Positions 7,424 through 16,623 of a DNA stretch of 64,000 nucleotides are shown here, one piece after another. This DNA is from Bermanella sp040371755 (lineage in GTDB: Bacteria > Pseudomonadota > Gammaproteobacteria > Pseudomonadales > Oceanobacteraceae): contig NZ_BAABWE010000005.1 in NCBI RefSeq assembly GCF_040371755.1, positions 170,028-234,027 of the forward strand. The letters run 5' to 3'. Below the pieces are notes generated by a model. It searched no databases and was not told the origin of the DNA. It was given only the letters and a program-made list of their open reading frames with translations. The translations under genes and the position numbers were made by a program. The first letter of the stretch is position 1; each line of letters begins with the position of its first letter.

Positions 7424-8662
7424 CTAATGGCCAATTACAATGGCTCCACTGATGAGTTGGTAAACCTGCACACCTAAAAACATTAAGCTCATTAATACGC
7501 CGGTAATGGGCACCCATGGTTTAGCGGTGAATTTATCTTTGCTTGCGGGGCTATAAATCAGCTTTATCAGAGCAATGTTGACCAGTAAAAAAACCATAAT
7601 AATGATAAAGCTAGTAATGCTGGCCAGTGTTGCAAGGTGAAACTGGGAGGCAAATAGCCATACTATTAAACCAATCAGTAGGGTGGCGATATAGGGGGTT
7701 TTACGCACAGGGTGTATGGCTGCCAGCCATAAAGGAGCCATTTGATGTTTGCCCATGCCATACAACACCCTTGCGCCCATAATAATCTGTACTAATGCCC
7801 CATTTACAATGGCGGCCAATGAAATAAGGCTTACAAACCAAGCCATATCTTCATTGTGCTGTTTAAGGATGTCAGCCATGGGAGCTTTGCTGGCTATGAG
7901 TTCAGCTTGAGGTAATTGCAATACTGCGGCCAATGCAATTAGGTAATAAAATACACTGCTTATGATGATGGCAGCGATAATGGCTTTTGGTAGAGTAATC
8001 TCTGGCTGTTTGACTTCTTCTGCCATGTTCACCATGTCTTCAAAACCAATGAAGGCATAAAACGCTAAAAATGCCCCCAGTAATATACCAAACCAGATAT
8101 TGCCATCACTGCTCGGAGGAGTGAGATCAGGTAAGCGTTCAGGTAGGGTGGTAAACGCAGGAACGCTATAAGCCAAAATGATTAATAAACCAATTATGCC
8201 TAATATAGTCGTGGCAGCTGTGACCCATACCGATTCGTTCACCCCCCAATAAGCCAGGCCTGTCATGGCTAAAATTAATAAAGTGATGGCCCAAAAGTCT
8301 GTAATAGGGACAAACACTTGAAGGTATCCTACAAATCCGTTTGCGATAGTCGCAGCACTCACAATGCCAGTTAACACCACCATCCATCCTACTAAAATAG
8401 ATAGGGGGCGAAAATGAAAGGCGGTTTCTATATAAACCGCTTCCCCTGCACTTTTTGGCAAATGAGCACTTAGAGCGGCATAACTATAACCACTTAGACC
8501 TGCTAATAACGCTGCAAATAAAAAGGAAATGGGTGCATAAATACCTGCATGTATCGCAACCTTTCCTACAAGTACATAAATTCCAGCGCCTAAAATCGTG
8601 CCTAAGCCATATAGGGTAAGCATGGGAAAATTAAGAGTACGTTTGAGCTGGTGGTTGGTCAT
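7424..8662 (-). CDS. APC-family amino acid permease
   Basis: A 412-aa inner-membrane transporter with about 12 hydrophobic segments. The first segment has the APC signature YGLGTILGAGIYVLVG. The segment FYAFIGFEDMVNMAEEVKQP is typical of this superfamily. Substrate is unknown; the place between glycine cleavage genes hints at an amino acid. The frame can be extended to a start at 8695, adding 11 residues (beginning MLRKIPW), but neither start has a clear ribosome site, and the shorter one leaves a family-typical N-terminus just before LKRTLNF. Confidence 0.85.
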   Translation of the reverse strand: MTNHQLKRTLNFPMLTLYGLGTILGAGIYVLVGKVAIHAGIYAPISFLFAALLAGLSGYSYAALSAHLPKSAGEAVYIETAFHFRPLSILVGWMVVLTGIVSAATIANGFVGYLQVFVPITDFWAITLLILAMTGLAYWGVNESVWVTAATTILGIIGLLIILAYSVPAFTTLPERLPDLTPPSSDGNIWFGILLGAFLAFYAFIGFEDMVNMAEEVKQPEITLPKAIIAAIIISSVFYYLIALAAVLQLPQAELIASKAPMADILKQHNEDMAWFVSLISLAAIVNGALVQIIMGARVLYGMGKHQMAPLWLAAIHPVRKTPYIATLLIGLIVWLFASQFHLATLASITSFIIIMVFLLVNIALIKLIYSPASKDKFTAKPWVPITGVLMSLMFLGVQVYQLISGAIVIGH

Positions 8663-8772
8663 AATGAAAATAAGCCATGGGATTTTTCTAAGCATATCGT
8701 GGCTAGGAAATTAAGTCTTGCGTCACATCAGGTGTATTTTGTTATTTATTAAAAAGGCAGCCATGATGGAAT

Positions 8773-9429
8773 TTACCCTTGTTTATTAACGCTTTTTTGA
8801 ATCAAGTTTATGGTTGGTTTTAATAGAAAGTTATATTCGGAAATTAATGTGATAAGTAGAATGAGCCATAAGATCGTTCCTACAAAAATACCATCTTGAA
8901 GTTTAGATTGGGCATCATCTTCATAGGCAATAACCATGATGTTTAATCGAAACAACAAGTAACTTACATTTTCTGCTTCAAAATAGCTTAGGTCACTTGG
9001 ATTAATATCACTCATTTTATTGGCTTGGCTAATAGAAAGGGCGGCTGCGCAATAGGCTAGAACTTCGTCATTCAGTGACGGGTCTCCTGAAAAGTATAAA
9101 GTTTTTATTTCTTCGGTTGTGTTTTCAGCAATAAGTGTTTTGTGGCTGGTGAGAAGTAAATTAGTAGAATCAGTAATGTAAGTTCGAGTTAATTCATCAA
9201 TGTCTTGTTTGAGGTATATCTTATTTAACAGTGTCGCGACGCCTAATGCCGCCCTTTGTGAAAGCATGCGCTGGCGTCCCGCCTCATTAATGAGGTGGGC
9301 GTCTAATTTTTGGTTTTTTGCCATTAGATTCAAACCTAAATACGAAGCACTGGACAAGAGCCCTATAATCACTAAGGACAATATAAGCTTCAGCTTCGTT
9401 TTTTGGATTACCGCGTCATGCTCGGTCAA
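8773..9429 (-). CDS. PilJ-type sensory domain membrane protein without output domain
   Basis: A 218-aa protein with one membrane segment at about 14-34, a periplasmic helical domain, and a second membrane segment at about 178-200. The motif NEAGRQRMLSQR (48-59) marks the N-terminal domain of type IV pili methyl-accepting transducers (PilJ_N), also found in front of histidine kinases and GGDEF proteins. Here the protein stops about 18 residues after the second membrane segment, with no HAMP, kinase, methyl-accepting or GGDEF part. No decayed output domain was noticed in the bases that follow. It may signal through a partner or be a truncated remnant. Confidence 0.7.
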   Translation of the reverse strand: MTEHDAVIQKTKLKLILSLVIIGLLSSASYLGLNLMAKNQKLDAHLINEAGRQRMLSQRAALGVATLLNKIYLKQDIDELTRTYITDSTNLLLTSHKTLIAENTTEEIKTLYFSGDPSLNDEVLAYCAAALSISQANKMSDINPSDLSYFEAENVSYLLFRLNIMVIAYEDDAQSKLQDGIFVGTILWLILLITLISEYNFLLKPTINLIQKSVNKQG

Positions 9430-9543
9430 GAAAGGTCCATTTGGTAAATTGGCTACAAGCCAGTAAATTCAAGGTGTACTGAGTTAATACTAGACGAAAT
9501 TAGAAGGGCTAAAAGGAATAAGGCAGTCTTTGTAAGGCATAAA

Positions 9544-9568
9544 AAAAAGCAGCCAAAGGCTGCTTTTT
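9544..9568 (-). terminator. Terminator after gcvH
   Basis: Perfect stem GCAGCC-AAA-GGCTGC flanked by A and T runs, about 25 bases past the gcvH stop. It separates the gcvTH unit from the downstream sensor gene and is symmetric. Confidence 0.85.
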
Positions 9569-9593
9569 AAAGAGTGAAAGGGCTTGTTAGGGC

Positions 9594-9977
9594 TTATTCG
9601 CACTCGTTAGAGTAGTCATCCGCAGATAATAGGTCTTCTAGCTCGCTTTCTTCAGAAAGCTTCACCTTGAAGAACCAAGCGCCGTCATATGGCTCGCTGT
9701 TGGCTTTTTCTGGCTCATCTGCAAGTTCTTCGTTGATTTCGATGATTTCACCAGACACTGGAGCATAGATGTCGCTGGCGGCTTTAACTGATTCAACCAC
9801 AGCAATGGCATCATCTTTGTTCACTTCAGAGCCTACTTCAGGAAGCTCGATGAATACTACGTCGCCAAGTTGTTCTTGAGCGAAGTCAGTGATACCAACC
9901 GTCACAACGCCGTCGCCTTCGTTGCGAATCCACTCGTGAGAGGCAACGTATTTTAGTTCAGCTGGGATTTGAGCCAT
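9594..9977 (-). CDS. gcvH: Glycine cleavage system H protein
   Basis: The lipoyl carrier shuttles the aminomethyl group from GcvP to GcvT. The 127-aa length is normal. The lipoylation site is K65 in VESVKAASDIYAPVSGEI. The protein is acidic, as usual. It lies 108 bases downstream of gcvT on the same strand, with two stem-loops in the gap, and is followed by a terminator. Confidence 0.98.
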   Translation of the reverse strand: MAQIPAELKYVASHEWIRNEGDGVVTVGITDFAQEQLGDVVFIELPEVGSEVNKDDAIAVVESVKAASDIYAPVSGEIIEINEELADEPEKANSEPYDGAWFFKVKLSEESELEDLLSADDYSNECE

Positions 9978-10010
9978 TTTATGGTCCTTAAATAGGTTTT
10001 GAAAACTTTG

Positions 10011-10077
10011 GGCTAGTTTAGCCCGAATAATTTATTTTTAAAGGGCTTTGTCTAGGGGATTTAACCTAAACAAAGCC
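10011..10077 (-). promoter_or_regulatory. Two stem-loops between gcvT and gcvH
   Basis: Hairpin one is GGGCTA-GTT-TAGCCC (10011-10025). Hairpin two pairs 10044-10056 with 10065-10077 (GGCTTTGT arm, one mismatch). No clear T-run follows either in the gcvT-to-gcvH direction, so processing sites or partial attenuators are more likely than full terminators. Function is inferred. Confidence 0.45.
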
Positions 10078-10085
10078 TATAGAGG

Positions 10086-11177
10086 CTATTCGAATATTTT
10101 TTGGCCATTACGAACAAACGGCATTTTCACAATGCGTACAGGAACCGCTTTACCACGCATGTCTACGGCACATTCATTGCCAGCATCCGCAGGAATGCGA
10201 GCCATGGCGATTGATTGCTGTAAGGTTGGACTAAAAGTACCAGAGGTTACTTCGCCGGTTTTGTCGCTGGCGGTGAAAATGATTTTTTGGTGACTACGCA
10301 TCACGCCGCGAGTCTCTAACACCAAGCCAACCAGTTTGTACTCAATGCCTGCGGCTTTTTCAGCTAATAGGGCTTCTTTACCAATGAATTCACGGTCGTC
10401 CTTTAGGGCCAATGTCCAGCCCATACCTGCTTGCCATGGGGTAATGGTTTCGTCCATGTCATTACCGTATAGGTTCATACCGGCTTCAAGGCGCAAGGTA
10501 TCACGGGCACCAAGTCCAGCAGGTTTGACACCCACGTTTAACAAGGCATCCCAAAAAGCTGGTGCTTCATCGGCAGGAATCATTATTTCTAGGCCGTCTT
10601 CACCTGTGTATCCGGTGCGACCAATGAACCAGTCGCCACATGGAAGACCTTGGAAAATTGATAGTTGCTCAATGATGTTGGCATGATCAGCGGAGGCGGC
10701 CAATTGTGCTTTTGCGATGGCTTCAGGGCCTTGTACGGCAATCATAGCAAGTTGAGGTTGTTCAGTAAGAGTGGCATCAAATTTGGCGATTTGTTCGTTC
10801 ATCCACTTTAAGTCTTTTTCACGAGTGGCGCAGTTTACTACAACGCGGTATCCACCTAGTGCGTCGGCGCGGTATACGATTAAGTCATCAATGACACCGC
10901 CTTTGTCGTTTAGCATGCCGCTATAAAGGGCTTTACCTTCTTCTTGAAGCTTGGCCACATCATTAGCAAGTAGGTATTGCAGGTATTGGGTCGCTTGTGG
11001 GCCAGTTATATCCACAACTGTCATATGGCTCACATCAAACATGCCTGCATCTTCGCGAACTACATTGTGCTCTTGAATTTGCGAGCCGTAATGGATGGGC
11101 ATATCCCAGCCACCAAAATCCACAATTTTTGCGTCTGCGGCTAAATGTGCGTCATATAAAGCGGTGCGTTGACCCAT
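10086..11177 (-). CDS. gcvT: Aminomethyltransferase, T-protein
   Basis: GcvT releases ammonia and transfers the methylene group to tetrahydrofolate. The 363-aa product shows the N-terminal LYDAHLAADAKIVDFGGWDM, the HNVVREDAGMFDVSHM segment and GYTGEDGLEI near the middle, with GLGARDTLRLEAGM after it. The start at 11177 is chosen because AGGA lies about 8 bases upstream and homology starts there; a longer frame reaches 11222 without support. First gene of the gcvT-gcvH unit. Confidence 0.97.
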   Translation of the reverse strand: MGQRTALYDAHLAADAKIVDFGGWDMPIHYGSQIQEHNVVREDAGMFDVSHMTVVDITGPQATQYLQYLLANDVAKLQEEGKALYSGMLNDKGGVIDDLIVYRADALGGYRVVVNCATREKDLKWMNEQIAKFDATLTEQPQLAMIAVQGPEAIAKAQLAASADHANIIEQLSIFQGLPCGDWFIGRTGYTGEDGLEIMIPADEAPAFWDALLNVGVKPAGLGARDTLRLEAGMNLYGNDMDETITPWQAGMGWTLALKDDREFIGKEALLAEKAAGIEYKLVGLVLETRGVMRSHQKIIFTASDKTGEVTSGTFSPTLQQSIAMARIPADAGNECAVDMRGKAVPVRIVKMPFVRNGQKIFE

Positions 11178-11281
11178 GGATATGATCCTAATGTTGAGAT
11201 GGTTTAATTTCAGAGGCGGCATTATACCCAGTGATGGGCCTAGGTGAAACGAGCAGTTTTCAAGATAGGATGAATTCGCTA

Positions 11282-11333
11282 GGTTTTATTGGATGGCGAC
11301 CTTCCAACGGCCTACACCGCTATCAATAAAACC
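11282..11333. promoter_or_regulatory. Inverted repeat upstream of gcvT
   Basis: Perfect 10-base arms GGTTTTATTG and CAATAAAACC enclose a 32-base loop whose ends can pair further (AT/AT, then GCG/CGC after bulges). It sits about 105 bases before the gcvT start, so it may be in the leader or be an operator. No glycine-riboswitch-like core was seen. The rest of 11178-11598 holds no gene I can support. Confidence 0.4.
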
Positions 11334-11598
11334 GATGGTTAAATACCTTGGAACGGAGCTGTCATCGTTTTTTGTGTGTGGAAAAGGCCCTTTATGGTAA
11401 ATTTGTGCGTGTATATAAACTAGATTTTAGTACTTTTGAGTTGATTATTGAATGAGTGCTTACCATTACTTCATACTAACGCTTTAGCTGTCGCGCTGGG
11501 ATTATGCATCTGAACGTTAGCGGCTCTGTTAAGGTGCTTTAACAATGCAATGGGCTGTGGTTTTTATCTTTTTTCAATTTGCACATTAGGGGGTAATT

Positions 11599-12201
11599 AT
11601 GTCGAAATCGTTGGCGTTTTATTTTGATTTTGTCAGTCCATATAGTTATTTAGCCATGACGCAACTACCAGAATTGGTGGCGAAACAAGGGGCTGATTTA
11701 GTGTTTAAGCCGTTACTACTTGGAGCGCTTCATCAGGCTCAGGATATGCCTTCTCCGGCGTTTATTCCCAATAAAGCAAAATGGATTTATAAAGATTGTC
11801 ACTTGTGGGCAAAGCACTTAAATGTACCATTAATCTGGCCTAAACAATTCCCGTTTAATACCATGTTTATACTGCGTGTTTGTTTGTATTTACAGCAATC
11901 TAACCCGTCAAAGGTAGCCGAATTCGTGGAGCAAACCTTTAATGCTATTTGGCAGCAAGGCTTAGACGTGAATGATGAATCCTCAGTGCAAGCCCATTTA
12001 GTGAGCTTAGGCTTAGATGTTGACGAGGTTCAACAAGGTTGCCAGCAGCAATCCGTAAAAGATGCACTTAAGCAAAGTGTCAGTGATGCCCATGGGTTAG
12101 GTATGTTTGGCGCGCCAGCGTTTAAAGTGAACGATGACGTGTTTTTTGGGCAAGATAGGTTAATATTTGTGGAGCAAGCGCTAGCGGACATTCAAGAGTA
12201 A
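11599..12201 (+). CDS. 2-hydroxychromene-2-carboxylate isomerase family protein (DsbA-like fold)
   Basis: A 200-aa protein of the HCCA isomerase/kappa-class GST branch of the thioredoxin fold. The N-terminal FYFDFVSPYSYLA carries the glutathione-contacting serine instead of a CxxC redox pair. The helical insert has PNKAKWIYKDCHLWAKHLNVP, and the C-terminal GMFGAPAFKVNDDVFFGQDR is the cis-proline region of the family. The best-known member acts in naphthalene breakdown, but no other aromatic genes are present, so the substrate is unknown. RBS-like AGGGGG precedes the ATG. Its stop overlaps the next gene by one base. Confidence 0.85.
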   Translation: MSKSLAFYFDFVSPYSYLAMTQLPELVAKQGADLVFKPLLLGALHQAQDMPSPAFIPNKAKWIYKDCHLWAKHLNVPLIWPKQFPFNTMFILRVCLYLQQSNPSKVAEFVEQTFNAIWQQGLDVNDESSVQAHLVSLGLDVDEVQQGCQQQSVKDALKQSVSDAHGLGMFGAPAFKVNDDVFFGQDRLIFVEQALADIQE

Positions 12202-12872
12202 TGACTCAAGCCACGAGCTGCCCTCTATGCTTAGGGCGAGAGCATCTGCTTTTTCATCAAGATAATAATAAGCGCAGTCAGCGTGAGTATCTTCAATGTA
12301 AGCAATGTTATTTGGTTTTTGTTCCTTGCCAGTATTATTTGACTTCAGCAATGGAGAAAGCGGAATACGACAAGCATGAGAACGATACAAATGACGCAGG
12401 GTATGAGCGATTTCTAAATCGCTTGTGGAGTGAACTACGACCACGCTTGCCATTAGAGGCTGCTAGCCAAAAGGTTCTAGATTTTGGATGTGGCCCCGGG
12501 CCATTATTAGCAAAAATGATGAGTGAAGATGGTTTTGACGTAAAAGTCTATGATCACTTTTATGCACCGGATCAATCTGTTTTACAACCAAGCCATTATG
12601 ACGTAATCACCTCAACAGAAGTGATAGAGCACCTACATGAGCCAAAGCAGGTATTTGAACAATGGTTATCTTGGTTAAAACCGCAAGGTTATCTGGGTTT
12701 AATGACTAAACTGGTGACAAAACAATCTGCGTTTGCCAATTGGCACTACAAAAATGATTTAACCCATGTGTGTTTTTTTAGTGAGGAATGTTTTAACTGG
12801 TTAGCCCGTACTTATGCCTTGGAGTTATCCATAATAGGCAAGGATGTGATTATCTTTAAAAAACTCGCTTAA
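12201..12872 (+). CDS. Class I SAM-dependent methyltransferase with N-terminal zinc ribbon
   Basis: The 223-aa protein starts with a Cys4 cluster (CPLC about residue 8, CKQC about 34) that likely binds zinc, followed by a Rossmann methyltransferase with the SAM-binding motif VLDFGCGPGPLLAKM (about 90-104) and the post-motif STEVIEHLHEP. Substrate is unknown. The start codon overlaps the stop of the isomerase gene, so the two are co-translated. It ends convergently with the Hpt gene, overlapping it by 4 bases. Confidence 0.85.
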   Translation: MTQATSCPLCLGREHLLFHQDNNKRSQREYLQCKQCYLVFVPCQYYLTSAMEKAEYDKHENDTNDAGYERFLNRLWSELRPRLPLEAASQKVLDFGCGPGPLLAKMMSEDGFDVKVYDHFYAPDQSVLQPSHYDVITSTEVIEHLHEPKQVFEQWLSWLKPQGYLGLMTKLVTKQSAFANWHYKNDLTHVCFFSEECFNWLARTYALELSIIGKDVIIFKKLA

Positions 12873-13234
12873 TCGGTCGGCAGCAGTTGGGCTTCTTTAA
12901 CAGATGCTATCAGGGTTTCCATGGCTTGTGGCATGGCATCTAGCTCCGCTTGAAACTCATGGTTGTTATCTTTTATTTTGTGATCAATGGCTGTACACAG
13001 GCCATATAGCTCATCTGCAGCTAGATTCCCTGAAACCCCTTTTAAAGCATGATTAATGTCATGTACGGCACTCCAATCTTCAGCTTGAGCGGCTTCAATT
13101 AGGCGGTTGACGTCATTTGTGTGACTGCCTTCAAACATGCCTAAAAGCCTCACATATAGCGTCTTTTTGCCACCCAACTGAGTTAAGGCTTGCTTGAGGT
13201 TTAAACCGGGTAGTGAATCGGGCCAGTCAGACAC
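12869..13234 (-). CDS. Histidine phosphotransfer (Hpt) domain protein
   Basis: A 121-aa stand-alone Hpt domain that relays phosphate between a hybrid histidine kinase and a response regulator. The phosphorylated histidine is H62 in NHALKGVSGNLAADEL, with the usual LKG-S-N pattern. No hybrid kinase or partner regulator is adjacent, so partners are elsewhere. The start is divergent from recC, with about 150 bases between them for both promoters. Confidence 0.9.
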   Translation of the reverse strand: MSDWPDSLPGLNLKQALTQLGGKKTLYVRLLGMFEGSHTNDVNRLIEAAQAEDWSAVHDINHALKGVSGNLAADELYGLCTAIDHKIKDNNHEFQAELDAMPQAMETLIASVKEAQLLPTD

Positions 13235-13386
13235 AGAAAATACCTTTTTAAATGCATAATGTTAAGTTTGGTTCAGCATACATAAATGTCAAACATGATA
13301 GGATATAACGCTTTAGTTTTAAGTCTCTGATGTTTTATAAATATCTGTTTTTAAATGAAAGTGTTTAATTTTTAGGGCGGTTTTCC

Positions 13387-16300
13387 ATGCTCAAATTGTA
13401 TCAGTCAAATAAAGTGGAGCGATTGTTAGCTCAGCTGATCAAGCTTCTGCTTGAGCGTGATGTGGCACCACTTGAGCAAGATATCATAGTGGTCGAAAAC
13501 CCAGGTCTGGCTCATTGGTTAAAAATGCAACTGGCCCATAGTTTGGGCATAGCTGCGAATATCGAATTTCCCATGCCTTCTCGGTTTTTATGGCAAATCC
13601 AGCGCAACCTGATGCCGGATATTGCCAATGAAAGCGTATTCACCAAAGCCAGTCTTACGTGGTTGATTCTAGAGGGTTTAGAAGACCAAGCCTTAATGCA
13701 GCAAGATGAATTTGCGTTGCTGCGTCACTATCTTCAAGGCCATGATTCAGATTCAGAGAATGAACAGGCCCTCAGAGCATACCGTTTAGCCAGTACCATT
13801 GCCGATTTATATGACCAATATTTAGTGCATCGTCCAGATTGGATCGAACAATGGCAAGCCAAAACCTTTGAAATAGACGGCAAGCCGCTTGCCGATCAAG
13901 CTTGGCAGGGGATTTTTTGGCATTACCTGATTGAAAAAGTAAAAAGCAAAGGTTTGTCTGAGCGTCATCGTGCGAACTTGGTCAGTGACTTTTTGCAAGA
14001 ATTAGAAAGCACCCAGAAAGCACAACTACCTAAACGCGTTATCTTCTTTGGTTTTACCTCTTTACCCAAGCAGCAGGTTGAAGCCATTAGTTTACTGGCT
14101 TCAAAAGTAAATGTGCATTTACTCACGCCAAATCCTTGTGAATATTATTGGGGGGATGTGGTCAGTGAAACCATGCAAGCAAAGCTGCGAGCGCGAAAAA
14201 TTGAACTGCCAATGGCTGATGCCGGTAACGACTTGTTAGCTTCATTAGGAAAACTTGGGCAAGATTTTCAGCGTTTGTTAATGGAAGTGGGTGAGATAGA
14301 AGATGTGCCATTATTTTTAGAATCTCACGCTACACATGCTTTAGCGCACATTCAAAACCAAATCCTAAAATTACAGCAACCTACATCACCCATAAAAATA
14401 GACGATGACAACAGTCTAAAAGTAGTGGGCTGCCATAGCCCTATGCGTGAAATTGAAGTGTTGCATGATCATTTATTAGATATTTTTGAAACCACAGACC
14501 TTACTGCGCAGGATGTTGTGGTGATGATTCCTGATGTGGCCAGTTATGCACCGTTTATAGATGCGGTGTTTAATGCGCAACCGGCTCACATGCGCATTCC
14601 GTATTCTGTATCGGATCGACCTTTACAGGCGGAGCATCCTATTTTAAATGGTGTACAACTATTATTGAGCATGCCCCAATCACGCATGCCGTTTTCTGAT
14701 GTCATTACGTTGTTGGAAATTCCGGCGGTTTATCGCCAATATGAATTACAAGAAACACATCTAGCGCCACTTAAGCAATGGCTGGTGGCTGCTGGTGTAC
14801 GCTGGGGATTTGATGGTCAAACCCGTGAGGGCATGGGGTTACCCCAGTGGCAACAAAATACGTGGTTGTATGGATTTAAGCGATTACTAATGGGATATGC
14901 AGCTCAAAGTACCCAACCTATTTTGGGTATTGTTCCTGTGGAAAACGTGGAAGGATTAGACGCCGCTATTTTAGGGCCGCTGATACAGTTTGTGAATGAC
15001 CTGCATCACTATGCACAAGCATCACAGCAGTCACGCCATTGTGATGAGTGGTCGCCATTTTTTAGTCAATGGTTGCAACATTTTTTACAACCGAATGATG
15101 AAGAACAAAGCATAATCGAGCACGTTTACGAAACCTTAGAAAACTGGGTAGAAAGCGTTCAAGCGGTTCATTATTCACAAACCATACCTTACGAAATTTT
15201 CAGCGATTCCATTAAGCAAGGCTTGCAAAAAAGCAATGGCTCGCAACACTTTATGGTCGGGAAAGTAAATTTTTGTACCTTACTTCCAATGCGAAGTATT
15301 CCTTTTAAAATGGTGGCGGTATTAGGATTAAATGACAGTGAATATCCAAGAAGTGTCATTCCAAATAGTTTAGATTTAATGAGTAAACAGCACAGGCTTG
15401 GTGACAGAAGTCGACGCAATGAAGACCGTTACTTATTTTTAGAGGCCATTTTATCTGCCCGTGAATTCTTGTGGTTAAGCTATCGCAGTAAAAGCCAACA
15501 AAACGACGAACCCTTAACACCTTCAGTGGTGTTAGCTGAATTTTTAGATTACATCCATCAAGGGGATTCACCGTTAGACCTAGTGCAACAACACCCATTA
15601 CAGCCATTTAACCCTCAGTATTACAATGACGCTTCGGATTTATTTAGTTTTAATCAAGATTGGTTGTCTGCCATAGAGTCATCAGCACCAGCTTTGCATC
15701 ATACAAACAATACAATACAGTTGCCCTCTAAGACTGATCCGCAAGATGATATTTTATTAGAGCAACTTATTCGCTTTTATCAGCATCCGACAAAATATTA
15801 TTTAAACCAAGTGCTTAACATTAACCTGCACCAATATTTTGATGAACTGATTGATCATGAACCGTTTATATTAGATGGTTTAGAGCAATTTAAAATCAAG
15901 CAAAGTATTTTAAATGACGTGGTGCATAAAACGGGTAATAGCCTAGCGAAAACAGAAGGGCTTTTGGCTTTTGGCGAAATCGGGCAGCAACATCTACAAG
16001 GACTGCAACAACAGTTAGAGCCCATGATTCATCAATATCATGATTACCAATCTCACAGTCCCATCTCACCAATTGAAATAAATGTAGGTTTTAGTGCAGG
16101 TTTGCCACGTTTGTTCGGCTGGCAATATCAAATTTTTGATCAATACCATATTGTGCTGGTGCCTAGTGGCTTTAAAGCCAAACATTTGATTGCTTTGTTA
16201 ATTGAACAGGCCAGTTTAAGTGCCATGGGTTTACAAAAGCACAGTCGTTTAATATGCCAAGATCAGATTGTTCAGGTAAAACCTATGGCTATGCAAATCG

Positions 16301-16623
16301 CTAAAGATTACTTACAGCAATTAGTTGAGGTATTTATCAAAGGTCAAAGTCAGCCTTTACCCTTGCTCATTGAAACCGCATGGCAATTGAAGGCACCCAT
16401 TAGTAGTCGTAGTAAAAAAACACCAGAAGACTTAGCTTTTGAAAAATTTATAGGCAGCCAAGGCAGTTCCGCTTGGGGTTATGCAGGAGAGCGGGATGAT
16501 ATTCATGTTCAACGATGTATTGAAGATTTAAATGAAATTCCAGCACAAACTCTGCAACTGAGTCATAGTTTATTTGATGTTTGGTTGAATAATGAGCTGA
16601 TTGAAATGGAGGCCTTATCATGA
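13387..16623 (+). CDS. recC: Exodeoxyribonuclease V subunit gamma
   Basis: RecC is the Chi-scanning subunit of the RecBCD helicase-nuclease for double-strand break repair and degradation of foreign linear DNA. At 1078 aa it is slightly shorter than E. coli RecC (about 1120). The start LYQSNKVERLLAQLIKLL and the inactive helicase-like segments (VLGLNDSEYPR, around residue 645, and the SYRSKSQQNDEPLTPS stretch near 700) are typical. It overlaps recB by 4 bases (ATGA), first in a recC-recB-recD operon. Confidence 0.97.
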   Translation: MLKLYQSNKVERLLAQLIKLLLERDVAPLEQDIIVVENPGLAHWLKMQLAHSLGIAANIEFPMPSRFLWQIQRNLMPDIANESVFTKASLTWLILEGLEDQALMQQDEFALLRHYLQGHDSDSENEQALRAYRLASTIADLYDQYLVHRPDWIEQWQAKTFEIDGKPLADQAWQGIFWHYLIEKVKSKGLSERHRANLVSDFLQELESTQKAQLPKRVIFFGFTSLPKQQVEAISLLASKVNVHLLTPNPCEYYWGDVVSETMQAKLRARKIELPMADAGNDLLASLGKLGQDFQRLLMEVGEIEDVPLFLESHATHALAHIQNQILKLQQPTSPIKIDDDNSLKVVGCHSPMREIEVLHDHLLDIFETTDLTAQDVVVMIPDVASYAPFIDAVFNAQPAHMRIPYSVSDRPLQAEHPILNGVQLLLSMPQSRMPFSDVITLLEIPAVYRQYELQETHLAPLKQWLVAAGVRWGFDGQTREGMGLPQWQQNTWLYGFKRLLMGYAAQSTQPILGIVPVENVEGLDAAILGPLIQFVNDLHHYAQASQQSRHCDEWSPFFSQWLQHFLQPNDEEQSIIEHVYETLENWVESVQAVHYSQTIPYEIFSDSIKQGLQKSNGSQHFMVGKVNFCTLLPMRSIPFKMVAVLGLNDSEYPRSVIPNSLDLMSKQHRLGDRSRRNEDRYLFLEAILSAREFLWLSYRSKSQQNDEPLTPSVVLAEFLDYIHQGDSPLDLVQQHPLQPFNPQYYNDASDLFSFNQDWLSAIESSAPALHHTNNTIQLPSKTDPQDDILLEQLIRFYQHPTKYYLNQVLNINLHQYFDELIDHEPFILDGLEQFKIKQSILNDVVHKTGNSLAKTEGLLAFGEIGQQHLQGLQQQLEPMIHQYHDYQSHSPISPIEINVGFSAGLPRLFGWQYQIFDQYHIVLVPSGFKAKHLIALLIEQASLSAMGLQKHSRLICQDQIVQVKPMAMQIAKDYLQQLVEVFIKGQSQPLPLLIETAWQLKAPISSRSKKTPEDLAFEKFIGSQGSSAWGYAGERDDIHVQRCIEDLNEIPAQTLQLSHSLFDVWLNNELIEMEALS

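Noticed and set aside
11178..11598. Possible glycine riboswitch before gcvT
   Set aside because: The conserved core segments of the glycine aptamer could not be found on the minus strand; only the inverted repeat at 11282-11333 stands out. A covariance search would settle it.
12181..12453. 90-codon minus-strand frame
   Set aside because: Lies wholly over the start of the well-supported methyltransferase gene and shows no family features.
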